A stretch of DNA of 64,000 nt, taken from contig NZ_JAKGAR010000001.1 of assembly GCF_021532625.1 (NCBI RefSeq), positions 868,001 through 932,000 of the forward strand, read 5' to 3'. The notes beneath the pieces are model-generated. The model did no database searches. It was not told the DNA's origin and saw only the letters and a list, made by a program, of their open reading frames with translations. The translations under genes were made by a program, and so were the position numbers. This stretch comes from Octadecabacter algicola. GTDB taxonomy: Bacteria > Pseudomonadota > Alphaproteobacteria > Rhodobacterales > Rhodobacteraceae. Below are positions 25,309-34,131 of the stretch, piece after piece (position 1 is the stretch's first letter; each line of letters opens with the position of its first letter).

Positions 25309-28205
25309 TCGGCGGCAGGCAGGATACGGCGCGACTGTTCAGCCTGTGCATTGTAGTCTTCTTGCCAGTCTGACGGCCCGTTGGACAAAGCCACCTGTAC
25401 TGCTGTCACCTTGTATTCCGGACAGTTGGTGGCCCAATCGGAATAGTCTGTTGTGATGACATTGGCCTGCGTGTCTGGGTGGTGGAATGTCGTATAGACG
25501 ACACCCGGTGACACACGATCCGTGATCGTCGCTCGCAGCGACGTTTCCCCCGCGCGGCTGGCAAGACGCACGAATTGCCCATCCTGAATGCCGCGTACTT
25601 CGGCGTCGTGCGGGTGGATTTCAAGCAGGTCTTCCTCGTGCCAAACCGTGTTTTCTGTCCGACGCGTTTGCGCGCCAACATTGTATTGCGACAGAATGCG
25701 GCCCGTTGTCAGCAGCAGCGGGAAACGTGGGCCGGTCTTTTCGTCCGTCGCCACGTATTCAGTGATGATGAACTGGCCCTTACCACGCGCGAAACCGTCG
25801 ATGTGCATGATCGGAGAACCGTCCGGTTTGTCGTCGTTGCACGGCCACTGAACAGACCCACGGGTTTCCAACATCTCGTAGTTCACATTGGCAAAACCCG
25901 GTGTGGTTGACGCGATTTCATCCATGATCTGGGACGGGTGTGTGTACGTCCAGCCTGACCCCATTGCATTGGCCAGCATCATGGTGATTTCCCAATCTGC
26001 ATAACCGTTTTTCGGGGCCATGACTTTGCGCACACGGTTGATGCGGCGTTCCGCGTTGGTAAATGTGCCGTCCTTTTCAAGGAACGTCGACCCCGGCAAG
26101 AAGACATGCGCGTAATTTGCGGTCTCATTAAGGAAAAGGTCATGGACGATTACGCATTCCATCGCGGCTAGGCCCGCTTGGACGTGTTTGGTGTCTGGGT
26201 CTGACTGCAAGATGTCTTCGCCCTGACAGTAAAGGCCCTTGAATGTGCCATCGACCGCCGCATCTAGCATGTTCGGGATGCGCAAACCGGGTTCTGGGTC
26301 GATCTTAGTGCCCCAGATCGCCTCGAATACGTCGCGGGTCGCATCGTCCGACACGTGGCGGTATCCGGGCAATTCATGGGGGAATGACCCCATATCGCAG
26401 GCGCCTTGCACGTTGTTCTGGCCGCGCAACGGGTTCACGCCAACTCCGTTCTTACCCAAGTTGCCTGTCATCATTGCAAGGTTAGCGATCGCCATAACCG
26501 TCGTGGACCCTTGGGAATGTTCGGTAACGCCAAGGCCGTAGTAAATCGATCCGTTGCCACCTGTGGCGAACAGTTTCGCCGCCGCGCGCAGTTCTTGGGC
26601 GTCTACACCTGTCAACAGCGCCGTCGCTTCGGGCGCATGACGAGGGTCGCTGATAAACTCGGCGTAATGGGCGAACTCGTCCCAGTCACAACGGGTGCGG
26701 ATGAATTCTTCGTCCATCAAGCCCTCGGTCACGATGACGTGGGCGATGGACGACAAAACAGCGACGTTCGTGCCCGGTAGCAACGGCAAATGATGCTGTG
26801 CTTCGATATGCGCAGATTTCACGATGTTGGTGCGGCGCGGGTCGATTACGATCAGCTTGGCCCCTGCCCGCAGACGCTTTTTCAGACGGCTGGCAAAAAC
26901 GGGGTGCCCATCGGTCGGGTTGGCACCGATGATGATCACGACATCTGTTTCTTCGACGGAATCAAAGTTCTGCGTCCCAGCGGATGTGCCGAACGTTGTC
27001 TTCAATCCATAGCCCGTCGGCGAATGACAGACGCGCGCGCAAGTGTCCGTGTTGTTGTTGCCAAACGTGGAACGGATCAGCTTTTGCACGAGGTAGGTTT
27101 CCTCGTTCGTGCAACGGCTGGACGTGATGCCACCAATAGATTTCACGCCATGCTTGTCCTGAAGATCGCGAAGGCGCGTAGCAGTGTAGCTGATTGCCTC
27201 TTCCCATGACACTTCGCGCCATGGATCGGTGATCTTGTCGCGGATCATCGGGTTCAAAATGCGATCGCTGTGATTGGCATAACCGTAGGCAAAGCGCCCT
27301 TTGACGCAAGAATGGCCGCGGTTCGCTTCGCCGTGTTTGTACGGCACCATGCGCACAAGTTCGTCGCCGTTCAGCTCGGCCTTGAACGAACACCCAACGC
27401 CGCAATAGGCGCATGTTGTGATGACAGATTTATCTGGTGTGCCGAGTTCGATCACAGATTTTTCCTGCAACGTTGCCGTTGGGCAAGCCTGCACGCAGGC
27501 ACCACAAGATACGCAATCCGAGCTTAGGAAATCATCGCCACCCGCGCCCGCAGAAACGCGGCTGTTGAACCCTGATCCTTCGATGGTCAGCGCGAACGTC
27601 CCCTGCACTTCTTCACAGGCGCGCACGCAGCGCGAACAAACAATGCACTTAGACGGATCGTATGTGAAATACGGATTGCTGTCGTCTTTCGGAATAAACT
27701 GCGGGTTCACATCGCCAGCGGTATCGCGGGCTTCAAAGTGATTTACAAAGCCGCCATTTGCGGGCGCTTCATAGCGCACATCCCGCAGACCAACCATTCC
27801 GGCCATGTCTTGCAATTCACAATCGCCATTGGCGGCACAGGTTAGGCAATCCAACGGATGATCGGAAATGTACAATTCCATCACGCCTTTGCGGATCTTT
27901 TTAACCTGAGATGATTGCGTTTTCACAACCATACCCGGTGCAACCGGCGTTGTGCAGGAGGCTGGGGTGCCACGGCGGCCTTCGATTTCCACGACGCACA
28001 ACCGGCAAGACCCAAACGCTTCGACGCTATCGGTTGCGCACAGTTTAGGAACCTTGATCCCTGCTTCAGCGCTGGCCCGCATGACAGACGTGCCTTCGGG
28101 CACCGTCACATCAAATCCGTCAATGGTCAGTGTTACCATCTCGGTGGATTTGGACGCAGGAGTCCCCATGTCCATGTCTTTGGTCGGGATAATGAAGTCT
28201 TTCAT
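25305..28205 (-). CDS. fdsA: NAD-dependent formate dehydrogenase alpha (molybdenum) subunit
   Basis: 966 aa. It oxidises formate to CO2 at a bis-MGD molybdenum site. An N-terminal [2Fe-2S] domain has Cys56, Cys67, Cys70 and Cys84. Then come HPLDCLTCAANGDC (His-Cys3 [4Fe-4S]), two ferredoxin-type clusters (CIVCSRCVRAC and CVSCGACVQAC), and CAYCGVGC with a later Cys300 as the proximal [4Fe-4S] cluster. Cys393-His394 (ARVCHSP) match the molybdenum-ligating Cys and adjacent His of this family. A twin-arginine signal is absent, so the complex is cytoplasmic. It is coupled to both neighbours by ATGA overlaps. Confidence 0.97.
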   Translation of the reverse strand: MKDFIIPTKDMDMGTPASKSTEMVTLTIDGFDVTVPEGTSVMRASAEAGIKVPKLCATDSVEAFGSCRLCVVEIEGRRGTPASCTTPVAPGMVVKTQSSQVKKIRKGVMELYISDHPLDCLTCAANGDCELQDMAGMVGLRDVRYEAPANGGFVNHFEARDTAGDVNPQFIPKDDSNPYFTYDPSKCIVCSRCVRACEEVQGTFALTIEGSGFNSRVSAGAGGDDFLSSDCVSCGACVQACPTATLQEKSVIELGTPDKSVITTCAYCGVGCSFKAELNGDELVRMVPYKHGEANRGHSCVKGRFAYGYANHSDRILNPMIRDKITDPWREVSWEEAISYTATRLRDLQDKHGVKSIGGITSSRCTNEETYLVQKLIRSTFGNNNTDTCARVCHSPTGYGLKTTFGTSAGTQNFDSVEETDVVIIIGANPTDGHPVFASRLKKRLRAGAKLIVIDPRRTNIVKSAHIEAQHHLPLLPGTNVAVLSSIAHVIVTEGLMDEEFIRTRCDWDEFAHYAEFISDPRHAPEATALLTGVDAQELRAAAKLFATGGNGSIYYGLGVTEHSQGSTTVMAIANLAMMTGNLGKNGVGVNPLRGQNNVQGACDMGSFPHELPGYRHVSDDATRDVFEAIWGTKIDPEPGLRIPNMLDAAVDGTFKGLYCQGEDILQSDPDTKHVQAGLAAMECVIVHDLFLNETANYAHVFLPGSTFLEKDGTFTNAERRINRVRKVMAPKNGYADWEITMMLANAMGSGWTYTHPSQIMDEIASTTPGFANVNYEMLETRGSVQWPCNDDKPDGSPIMHIDGFARGKGQFIITEYVATDEKTGPRFPLLLTTGRILSQYNVGAQTRRTENTVWHEEDLLEIHPHDAEVRGIQDGQFVRLASRAGETSLRATITDRVSPGVVYTTFHHPDTQANVITTDYSDWATNCPEYKVTAVQVALSNGPSDWQEDYNAQAEQSRRILPAAE

Positions 28206-28663
28206 GGCCGAACTCGCTTTTTGTGGAATTCAATAATCGCGCGGGCTGCAGTGAGCCGCTTGGTTCTTTTGGAGAGGTCAAATCGCACGGGTGCGAAAAA
28301 CTGGTCGACATTGCGGTTATCGATCATAGAAACCTCACCGTCTTGCAGGTCCGCACCTTCCTCGAATTCGAGGATCAGTTTGCCGCCGTCACGGCGTTCA
28401 AAGAACAACCGCAGCCCGTCGTGAAACGGGAAAAAGAAATAGCCTAAGAAATGCAGCTTTTCGCCCTTTGTAACTTCGCCGTGGCGGTTGGCCGCAAAGG
28501 ATTGCAAGGCCAGATACCGTTGGCCGAAAATCAGCCGTCCGTAATCCAGACCGCTGCTTAACTGGCGCAACCACATATCCACGGGTTCCTCAACGAGGTT
28601 GAATTTCTCCACCATCGCATCAAGGGCGTCATGCCTGAGAGGGATGCCGGTCATTGCGTTCAC
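28202..28663 (-). CDS. Uncharacterised protein embedded in the fds operon
   Basis: 153 aa with no recognised motif. The protein is rich in aromatic residues (LHFLGYFFFPFHDGLRLFFE) and ends in a basic tail (SKRTKRLTAARAIIEFHKKRVRP, in part). There is no signal peptide or membrane segment and Cys is absent. It lies between fdsB and fdsA and overlaps both by ATGA, so it must be co-translated with the formate dehydrogenase subunits. The described R. capsulatus fdsGBACD operon has no such gene between B and A. A role as an assembly factor or extra subunit is only inference from context. Confidence 0.8.
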   Translation of the reverse strand: MNAMTGIPLRHDALDAMVEKFNLVEEPVDMWLRQLSSGLDYGRLIFGQRYLALQSFAANRHGEVTKGEKLHFLGYFFFPFHDGLRLFFERRDGGKLILEFEEGADLQDGEVSMIDNRNVDQFFAPVRFDLSKRTKRLTAARAIIEFHKKRVRP

Positions 28664-30177
28664 TCCGCAGCCTCTTTGGCGGGGGCGAAATCATCTGGAA
28701 AATGGTGAAGCGCGCTGAGAACCGGATATGGCGTAAAGCCCCCCAACGCACATAGCGATCCGTCTTTCATGGTCTCACATAGGTCTTCGAGCAGCTCGAC
28801 AGCAGAGGCATCACCCTGCCCGATCCGGTCAAGAGTTTCGACGCCGCGCACAGAACCGATGCGGCACGGTGTGCATTTCCCGCAACTTTCAATCGCGCAA
28901 AATTCCATCGCAAAACGCGCCATGCTCAGCATGTCGGCGCTATCATCAAAGACAGCAATCCCCGCGTGACCGATCAAGCCACCTTGACCGTCGAATTCTT
29001 CGTAGCAGAATTGCGTGTCAAACTTTTCAGCCGACATGTAGGCACCCAACGGCCCCCCAACTTGCACGGCTTTCACGGGACGGCCCGTCAAAGTGCCACC
29101 AGCTACGGTATTAACAACTTCACCCAAAGGCATGCCGAATGCAGTTTCATAAAGCCCGCCGTATTTTACGTTCCCCGCAATCTGCATCGGGATCGTCCCA
29201 CGCGAACGGCCAAGGCCAAAGTCCGCGTAATACTGCGCGCCCTTCTCAAGGATCACTGGCACAGTGGCGAGGGATATGACGTTGTTCACGACAGTCGGCT
29301 TACCCAAGAACCCTTCGAGAGCAGGAAGCGGCGGTTTCGACCGCACCACACCACGTTTGCCTTCAAGCGAGTTCAAAAGCGAAGTTTCTTCGCCGCAAAC
29401 GTAAGCGCCAGCACCAACACGAATTTCCATATCAAACGCAAGGCCAGAGCCGAGAACGTCATCACCAAGAACGCCAGCCTTACGAGCTAGAACGACGGCT
29501 TTCTCCATAATATCAATGGCGTCGGGGTATTCAGAGCGTAGGTAGACATAGCCTTTGGTTGCCTTCACCGCGAGGCCGGCGATCGCCATCCCCTCGATCA
29601 CAGTAAAGGGGTCGCCCTCCATGATCATGCGGTCGGCAAATGTACCGCTATCGCCCTCATCGGCATTGCAGACGATGTATTTCTGGTCGGCTTCTGCGCC
29701 CAAAACGGTGTTCCATTTGATCCCCGTCGGGAACCCTGCACCACCACGACCACGTAGGCCGGATGTCGTCACTTCTTCGACGACCTCTTGTGGTGTCATC
29801 GCCGCAGCGCGACGCAGGCCAGCCAAACCGCCGTGGGCTTCATAGTCGGTCAGGTCAAGCGGATCAATCACGCCACAGCGCTGGAACGTCAGACGTGTCT
29901 GGCCTTTCATCCATGGAAAATCATCAACCAAACCAAGGCTCTGCAGTTTTCCGTCGAGCAATGCAGGCACATCATCCACACTGACGGGGCCATATCCAAC
30001 ACGCCCTTCGTCGGTTTCAATCTCAACCAATGGTTCAAGCCAAATCATCCCACGCGTGCCGTTGCGCACGACGGTAATATCCAGATCGCGACTTTCGGCT
30101 TCGCGCTGGATCGCGGCGGCGATATCGTCAGCGCCAAGCGCTTTGGCAGCTGAATCGAGAGGGACGAAAATCTTCAT
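28660..30177 (-). CDS. fdsB: NAD-dependent formate dehydrogenase beta (diaphorase) subunit
   Basis: 505 aa. It resembles NuoE/NuoF-type diaphorases. An N-terminal thioredoxin-like part is followed by the NADH-binding GLRGRGGAGFPTGIKW and FMN-binding NADEGDSGTFADRMIMEGDP motifs. A C-terminal [4Fe-4S] site is in ESCGKCTPCRIGS, with the fourth Cys in SLCALGG. It passes electrons from FdsA to NAD. The gene overlaps fdsG and the 153-aa gene by ATGA on both sides. Confidence 0.96.
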   Translation of the reverse strand: MKIFVPLDSAAKALGADDIAAAIQREAESRDLDITVVRNGTRGMIWLEPLVEIETDEGRVGYGPVSVDDVPALLDGKLQSLGLVDDFPWMKGQTRLTFQRCGVIDPLDLTDYEAHGGLAGLRRAAAMTPQEVVEEVTTSGLRGRGGAGFPTGIKWNTVLGAEADQKYIVCNADEGDSGTFADRMIMEGDPFTVIEGMAIAGLAVKATKGYVYLRSEYPDAIDIMEKAVVLARKAGVLGDDVLGSGLAFDMEIRVGAGAYVCGEETSLLNSLEGKRGVVRSKPPLPALEGFLGKPTVVNNVISLATVPVILEKGAQYYADFGLGRSRGTIPMQIAGNVKYGGLYETAFGMPLGEVVNTVAGGTLTGRPVKAVQVGGPLGAYMSAEKFDTQFCYEEFDGQGGLIGHAGIAVFDDSADMLSMARFAMEFCAIESCGKCTPCRIGSVRGVETLDRIGQGDASAVELLEDLCETMKDGSLCALGGFTPYPVLSALHHFPDDFAPAKEAAE

Positions 30178-30641
30178 GCGCCTGCCTCCGCCAAAAGTTG
30201 ATCAAGCTTAGCTGTATCCACCCGCCCAACGACCTTACCATCCACCATGGCGGCAGGTCCGCAGGCGCACAGGCCAAGGCAATAAACCGGTTCCAATGTT
30301 ACGTTACCGTTGCGTGTGGTGCCGTGCCAATTCACGCCCAACTTTTCAAAGGCACGTTCAGACAACGCGTTCGCGCCAACTGCCTGACAGGCTTCAGCGC
30401 GGCAAATCTTGACGACATGCTTACCTGCAGGCGCATCGCGGAAGTCGTGGTAAAATGTGATAACACCGTGCACTTCTGCGCGGGTGATGTTCTGATGATC
30501 CGCGATGATCTGAATGACGTCGTTGGGAATGTAACCAAACTCGGCTTGAACCGCATGCAAGATGGGCAGCATCGGACCTTCTAGATCGCCATGTTCGGCG
30601 AGGATCGCGGCCATAATCTCAGTCGTCGCAGTATCAGCCAT
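30174..30641 (-). CDS. fdsG: NAD-dependent formate dehydrogenase gamma subunit
   Basis: 155 aa from the ATG at 30641. It is a thioredoxin-like [2Fe-2S] protein related to NuoE: ICRAEACQAVGAN and VYCLGLCACGPAAMVDG provide the four Cys ligands, and HGVITFYHDFRDAP is a conserved family block. It is the first gene of the fds operon. The longer frame to 30764 runs into the LysR gene and is not used. Palindromes that may bind the adjacent LysR protein lie upstream. Confidence 0.95.
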   Translation of the reverse strand: MADTATTEIMAAILAEHGDLEGPMLPILHAVQAEFGYIPNDVIQIIADHQNITRAEVHGVITFYHDFRDAPAGKHVVKICRAEACQAVGANALSERAFEKLGVNWHGTTRNGNVTLEPVYCLGLCACGPAAMVDGKVVGRVDTAKLDQLLAEAGA

Positions 30642-30683
30642 CAAAGTCACTCCATCGGGATGAACTATCTTTGCGGTTTTTAC

Positions 30684-30709
30684 ACGGGTAATCAATATCG
30701 TTAACCCGT
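30684..30709. promoter_or_regulatory. Inverted repeat in the fds promoter
   Basis: ACGGGT (30684-30689) faces ACCCGT (30704-30709) with 14 bp between, about 45 bp upstream of the fdsG start. It could be part of the promoter or a second regulator site; no other copy was noticed in the window. Confidence 0.35.
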
Positions 30710-30713
30710 ATAG

Positions 30714-30732
30714 TGATAGAAGAAGTCTATCA
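30714..30732. promoter_or_regulatory. LysR-type operator upstream of fdsG
   Basis: The 19-bp palindrome TGATAGA-N5-TCTATCA, with a T-N11-A core as expected for LysR-type regulators, lies about 75 bp upstream of fdsG and overlaps the stop codon of the LysR gene. A nearly identical element (GATAGA-N5-TCTATC) lies in front of that LysR gene, which supports a shared regulator. Confidence 0.65.
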
Positions 30733-31620
30733 ATTAGACACTGCGGCTGAAAGCGCCCTTGCACGGTCCAAAAGCGTCGCGAGCACCGGCGTAAACGGTT
30801 CTCGCTGTGGTGCTACAAGGCCGACAGTATGGCTGGCATCAGGCTTAATCAGAGGCACAGAACCAAGGTCATCCCCTTTCAGGAAAATCTCGGCCGCGCG
30901 AACGGGAAGAATTGTTGCCAGATTGGAATTCACAACCTGACTAACAAGAACCACGATCGAGGACGCTTCGATCTGCGGCGTGACCTCGACACCCGCCTTG
31001 GCGAGATGTTGATTGATGATCCTTCGGTTTTGCATATCCGGTGTCATCAAACACAATGGGACATCCGCAAGGTCGGCCCACCGCACAGGACCACCCAGCA
31101 AAGGATGCCCCGCCTTGGCCACAAGAACATAGCGTTCGGAATAGATTGGCACTGTCGTCACACGGCCCAAAGGTTCATTGTCTAAATACGTCAAACCAGC
31201 ATCTATTTCTAGGTTTTCCAACATGTTAAGAACCTCAATAGATGTGTTCGATTGCACCGAGAACCGCACATTAGGATGGGCTTCTGCGTAGCCCGCAATC
31301 AGATCACTAACGACGGTTAAGGCTGTCGGGATAACAGCAAGGCGCAGATCCCCGGAAAGCCCTTGGCGGGCGACGCGCATTTCTTGTCGCAGTGATCGGG
31401 CATCGCCAACGATACGACGCGCCCAGTCCAATGCACGCTGCCCTTCGGGCGTAAGCCCGCGATACCGCGAGCCGCGCCAAACCAACATGACCCCCAGCTG
31501 ATCCTCAAGCTGTTTGATCGCGGCCGACAACGTGGGTTGAGTGACCCCTTGGGCATTCGCAGCACGGCCAAAGTGTTCCTCGCGCGCGAGAGCAATGAAC
31601 ATTTCCAATTTGTCGATCAT
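30730..31620 (-). CDS. LysR family regulator, probable regulator of fds
   Basis: 296 aa from the ATG at 31620. The N-terminal LysR helix-turn-helix is clear: FIALAREEHFGRAANAQGVTQPTLSAAIKQLED (in part). The C-terminal effector-binding domain contains LRLAVIPTALTVVSDLIAGY, and the VLVAKAGHPLLGG block is typical. It sits directly upstream of the fds operon in the same orientation. Matching palindromes precede both itself and fdsG. Regulation of formate dehydrogenase by this protein is therefore likely; activation versus repression cannot be told. Confidence 0.92.
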   Translation of the reverse strand: MIDKLEMFIALAREEHFGRAANAQGVTQPTLSAAIKQLEDQLGVMLVWRGSRYRGLTPEGQRALDWARRIVGDARSLRQEMRVARQGLSGDLRLAVIPTALTVVSDLIAGYAEAHPNVRFSVQSNTSIEVLNMLENLEIDAGLTYLDNEPLGRVTTVPIYSERYVLVAKAGHPLLGGPVRWADLADVPLCLMTPDMQNRRIINQHLAKAGVEVTPQIEASSIVVLVSQVVNSNLATILPVRAAEIFLKGDDLGSVPLIKPDASHTVGLVAPQREPFTPVLATLLDRARALSAAVSN

Positions 31621-31633
31621 TTCAAGGCCTTTC

Positions 31634-31650
31634 GATAGAAGACCTCTATC
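31634..31650. promoter_or_regulatory. LysR-type operator upstream of the LysR gene
   Basis: GATAGA-N5-TCTATC starts 13 bp before the LysR ATG, matching the element in front of fdsG in both arms and spacing. The position so close to the start codon fits negative autoregulation. Confidence 0.65.
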
Positions 31651-31748
31651 AAGCAGACCTAACGTAACCAATGCAAGCGTTCAAACTACAGATCGCCAAC
31701 TTTAGCCCTGTGAAACCAGCTTTCGCCGTTGCATCACAGCAACTTAAG

Positions 31749-31763
31749 ACTAGTATTCCAGAT
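31749..31763. promoter_or_regulatory. Possible uronate-regulator half-site before the MATE gene
   Basis: The 15-mer ACTAGTATTCCAGAT is identical to 34095-34109 in front of the ABC importer operon, where it forms part of the ATACTAGTAT palindrome. Here it lies about 30 bp upstream of the probable MATE start, suggesting regulation by the same GntR-type protein. Confidence 0.45.
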
Positions 31764-31793
31764 ATAATTTCATTCCTCAACTCAGGCTTTATT

Positions 31794-33161
31794 TTGTCCT
31801 CCCACCCTCAACAGACGGGAACGTTTTCGACTGGCGCGCTTTTCGGGCTCGCTTGGCCTTTGGGGCTGAAAACAATCATGTTGCAGGGCATTATTGTCAT
31901 AGACGCGCTTCTTGTTGCACCTTTGGGGGAAGCCGCACTGGCCGCTATGGGCCTTGCCGGAGCCATTGGCGGCCTGCTGATGGGCGTGCTGTTTTCCTTT
32001 TCTACAGCAACACAAATCAGAGTGGCACAGGCATTTGGCGCAGCGGGGCCAGTCGCGCTCAAGACCAGTCTTTATTGCGGTCTTCTGATCAATGTGATCG
32101 CGACGATCCTCGGCATTTGCCTTGTGTTTGTCTTTGGCGACCGGATCATCGATGGGTTTGCCCATACACCTTGGATTGCGGAACAGGCTTCGAGGTACTT
32201 GCACGTTTTCCTTTGGGTGGCTGCGTTTGAGGCAGTGGGCCAATGTCTCGCCAGCCATTTTAATGGCTGCGGTAAAACACGTATTCCCTTTTACAGCTAC
32301 CTGATCGCTGTGCCGATCAACATCGGCGTCAGTTTGGTGTTGATTCACGGGCTTTACGGTTTTCCCGAACTCGGCGTTATGGGTGCCGCCGTCGGGAGCG
32401 CCACATCATCCGGCGCACGGCTGATGTTTATGGGGTGGCGGTTCTTTATAGAGGACGGCGAAATTCTAACGGCCAAAGGCTGGTCGAAGCAAACATTCGC
32501 ACTAGCTTTAAGACGGCATTGGGCGTTTTCATTGCCAATCGCGGGGACGTTTATCAGCACGTCGATCGGCAATCAGACCTGTGTTTTGATCTACGCGACG
32601 CTTTCGGTGAATGAATTCGCAGCGATGACTTTGATGTTGCCTTGGGTTCAAACTGCAGGAGTCTTTGGCATGGCATGGGCACAGGCGACCGGCATTGCCG
32701 TGGCTCAATTGCTTGGTCGTTCTTTGGGCGAAAACGCGCTAGACGAGTTTCTAAGCCGAGCATGGCGCGCAGCCTTTTGGGCTGCAGGGGTTGTCGCGCT
32801 GGCCTATCTGTTGCTTTGCCTGTTTTCTGGCAAAATCTACAGCAATCTAGAACCAGAAACGACGGCGATCCTGTTGACGTTCCTGCCCGTTTTGTTGGTT
32901 CTACCCTTTCCCAAAGGGTCCAACGCGATTTGCGGTCAAACGCTGCGCGCCTCGGGCGACACGTTGACTGTTATGAATATCTTCATCATCGGCCAATGGG
33001 GGTTCAAAGTCCCCGTCACTGCCCTGCTGGTGTTGGTATTTGATGTGCATGTCGCGTGGGTATTGTCGCTGCTCTTGTTCGAAGAGCTGGTCAAATTCCC
33101 ACTGTTTCACAAACGCTTATGGCGCGGCGATTGGAAACGCGCGGCGGTGTTTGACGACTAA
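31794..33161 (+). CDS. MATE family efflux transporter
   Basis: About 455 aa if started at the TTG at 31794, the usual MATE length. The frame is open from an ATG at 31671, but the extra 41 residues are not family-like and would cover the putative operator at 31749; the start is uncertain. About twelve hydrophobic helices are visible, with GLAWPLGLKTIMLQGI and AALAAMGLAGAIGGLLMGVLF as the first MATE helices and PLGEAALAAMG as the typical first loop. The family exports drugs or metabolites using Na+ or H+ gradients. It ends 3 bp before the convergent GntR gene and may belong to the uronate regulon. Confidence 0.8.
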   Translation: MSSHPQQTGTFSTGALFGLAWPLGLKTIMLQGIIVIDALLVAPLGEAALAAMGLAGAIGGLLMGVLFSFSTATQIRVAQAFGAAGPVALKTSLYCGLLINVIATILGICLVFVFGDRIIDGFAHTPWIAEQASRYLHVFLWVAAFEAVGQCLASHFNGCGKTRIPFYSYLIAVPINIGVSLVLIHGLYGFPELGVMGAAVGSATSSGARLMFMGWRFFIEDGEILTAKGWSKQTFALALRRHWAFSLPIAGTFISTSIGNQTCVLIYATLSVNEFAAMTLMLPWVQTAGVFGMAWAQATGIAVAQLLGRSLGENALDEFLSRAWRAAFWAAGVVALAYLLLCLFSGKIYSNLEPETTAILLTFLPVLLVLPFPKGSNAICGQTLRASGDTLTVMNIFIIGQWGFKVPVTALLVLVFDVHVAWVLSLLLFEELVKFPLFHKRLWRGDWKRAAVFDD

Positions 33162-33164
33162 TCC

Positions 33165-33848
33165 TTAAGGATCGAAGTAATCCGCATGGGCATCTGAAAC
33201 GGCGTCAATCGTCGCATCGAGCCGGTGCAGGTGTTTCATACCGGCTTCAACAGCGCCCTCCGCGTCATGCTCCTGAACCGCTTTGGCGATTTCTCTGTGA
33301 TCGTCCAACAGCTGCGGCATTCGGTTTTCTTGCGCAAGCCCGAGCTGGCACAACCGATCTACGTTCGCCTTCTCTTGCTTGATAACCTCAAAAGCGAAAT
33401 CAACATGCCCAATGTCACAAAGGATTTGGTGGAACTCATAGTCCATCTCACCGAACTTATCGTAGTCGCCGATCTCAACGATGGCAGCTTGCAGCTCTAG
33501 GCTCGCCTTCAATCGCGCAGCACCCAGCGCATCGCAATTGGCCGCGGCAAGACGCAAGACTTCCGCCTCTACGGATGACCTTACGAAACGGGATTTCGTA
33601 ATTTCGCGCATCGAGAACCGTTTTACCTCGGTAGAGCGTTGCGGCCGGATCAAGAGTAGGTCCAAATTTTCCAAACGGCTAAACGCGTCGCGGACGGGTT
33701 GGCGGGATATACCGAATTTAGCAGCGATTTCGGATTCAGAAATCTTGTCGCCAGGCAAAAGGCGAGATTCAGAAATCTCTGCTCTAAGATAGTCAAATAC
33801 CTCATCGACGCTTGTGCGGCGGTCCCGGGTTTGGGTGGAATTCGACAT
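33165..33848 (-). CDS. GntR family regulator with FCD domain, probable uronate regulator
   Basis: 227 aa from the ATG at 33848, preceded by a GGAG site. The N-terminal winged helix-turn-helix is DKISESEIAAKFGISRQPVRDAFSRLENLDLL (in part). The FCD effector domain shows ITKSRFVRSSVEAEVLRLA, MDYEFHQILCDIGH and the terminal DDHREIAKAVQEHD with MKHLHRL, which supply the usual metal-binding Asp/His set. FCD regulators of this type (UxuR, ExuR) sense uronates. It diverges from the ABC importer and lies beside palindromic sites that recur before uxaC and the TRAP operon. The longer frame to 34034 is not supported. Confidence 0.9.
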   Translation of the reverse strand: MSNSTQTRDRRTSVDEVFDYLRAEISESRLLPGDKISESEIAAKFGISRQPVRDAFSRLENLDLLLIRPQRSTEVKRFSMREITKSRFVRSSVEAEVLRLAAANCDALGAARLKASLELQAAIVEIGDYDKFGEMDYEFHQILCDIGHVDFAFEVIKQEKANVDRLCQLGLAQENRMPQLLDDHREIAKAVQEHDAEGAVEAGMKHLHRLDATIDAVSDAHADYFDP

Positions 33849-34091
33849 ATGTATCTCCAAGTTTCGGCTTGAATAGCCATTCGAAAAACAAATGGCCAAT
33901 AAAATTGTGATGGAGACGGCCCGCTCGAACGTACCAGTCAGCTGTTGGTCCCCGCGCCCAAGCACAAGGTGCCGCAACTGGCATGTCAAACGTCTCTCCC
34001 CCCAACCCCTTTTCCTGTTGCTTTGCCTAAGCAAAACGAACAGTCTCCTCCGAGGCCTTTATACAGTCGACACTCTTTTTATTAGAAAATC

Positions 34092-34103
34092 AATACTAGT
34101 ATT
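34092..34103. promoter_or_regulatory. Operator-like palindrome A (ABC importer promoter)
   Basis: AATACTAGTATT is a perfect 12-bp palindrome. Its core ATACTAGTAT recurs before the TRAP operon at 49006-49015. It lies 95-106 bp before the importer ATPase start, next to a second palindrome whose centre is 24 bp away. Likely bound by the adjacent FCD-type GntR protein. Confidence 0.6.
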
Positions 34104-34111
34104 CCAGATTC

Positions 34112-34131
34112 CCAACTGGCATACTAGTTGG
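34112..34131. promoter_or_regulatory. Operator-like palindrome B (ABC importer promoter)
   Basis: CCAACT (34112-34117) faces AGTTGG (34126-34131) across eight bases. The inner 18 bases, CAACTGGCATACTAGTTG, differ at only two positions from the element at 48287-48304 in front of uxaC. This repetition at functionally related genes makes an operator role likely. Confidence 0.65.

Noticed and set aside
31671-31793. ATG at 31671 as the MATE start
   Set aside because: It adds 41 residues outside the normal MATE length, and covers the repeated 15-mer that looks like an operator; the TTG at 31794 gives the family's usual length. This is not certain.
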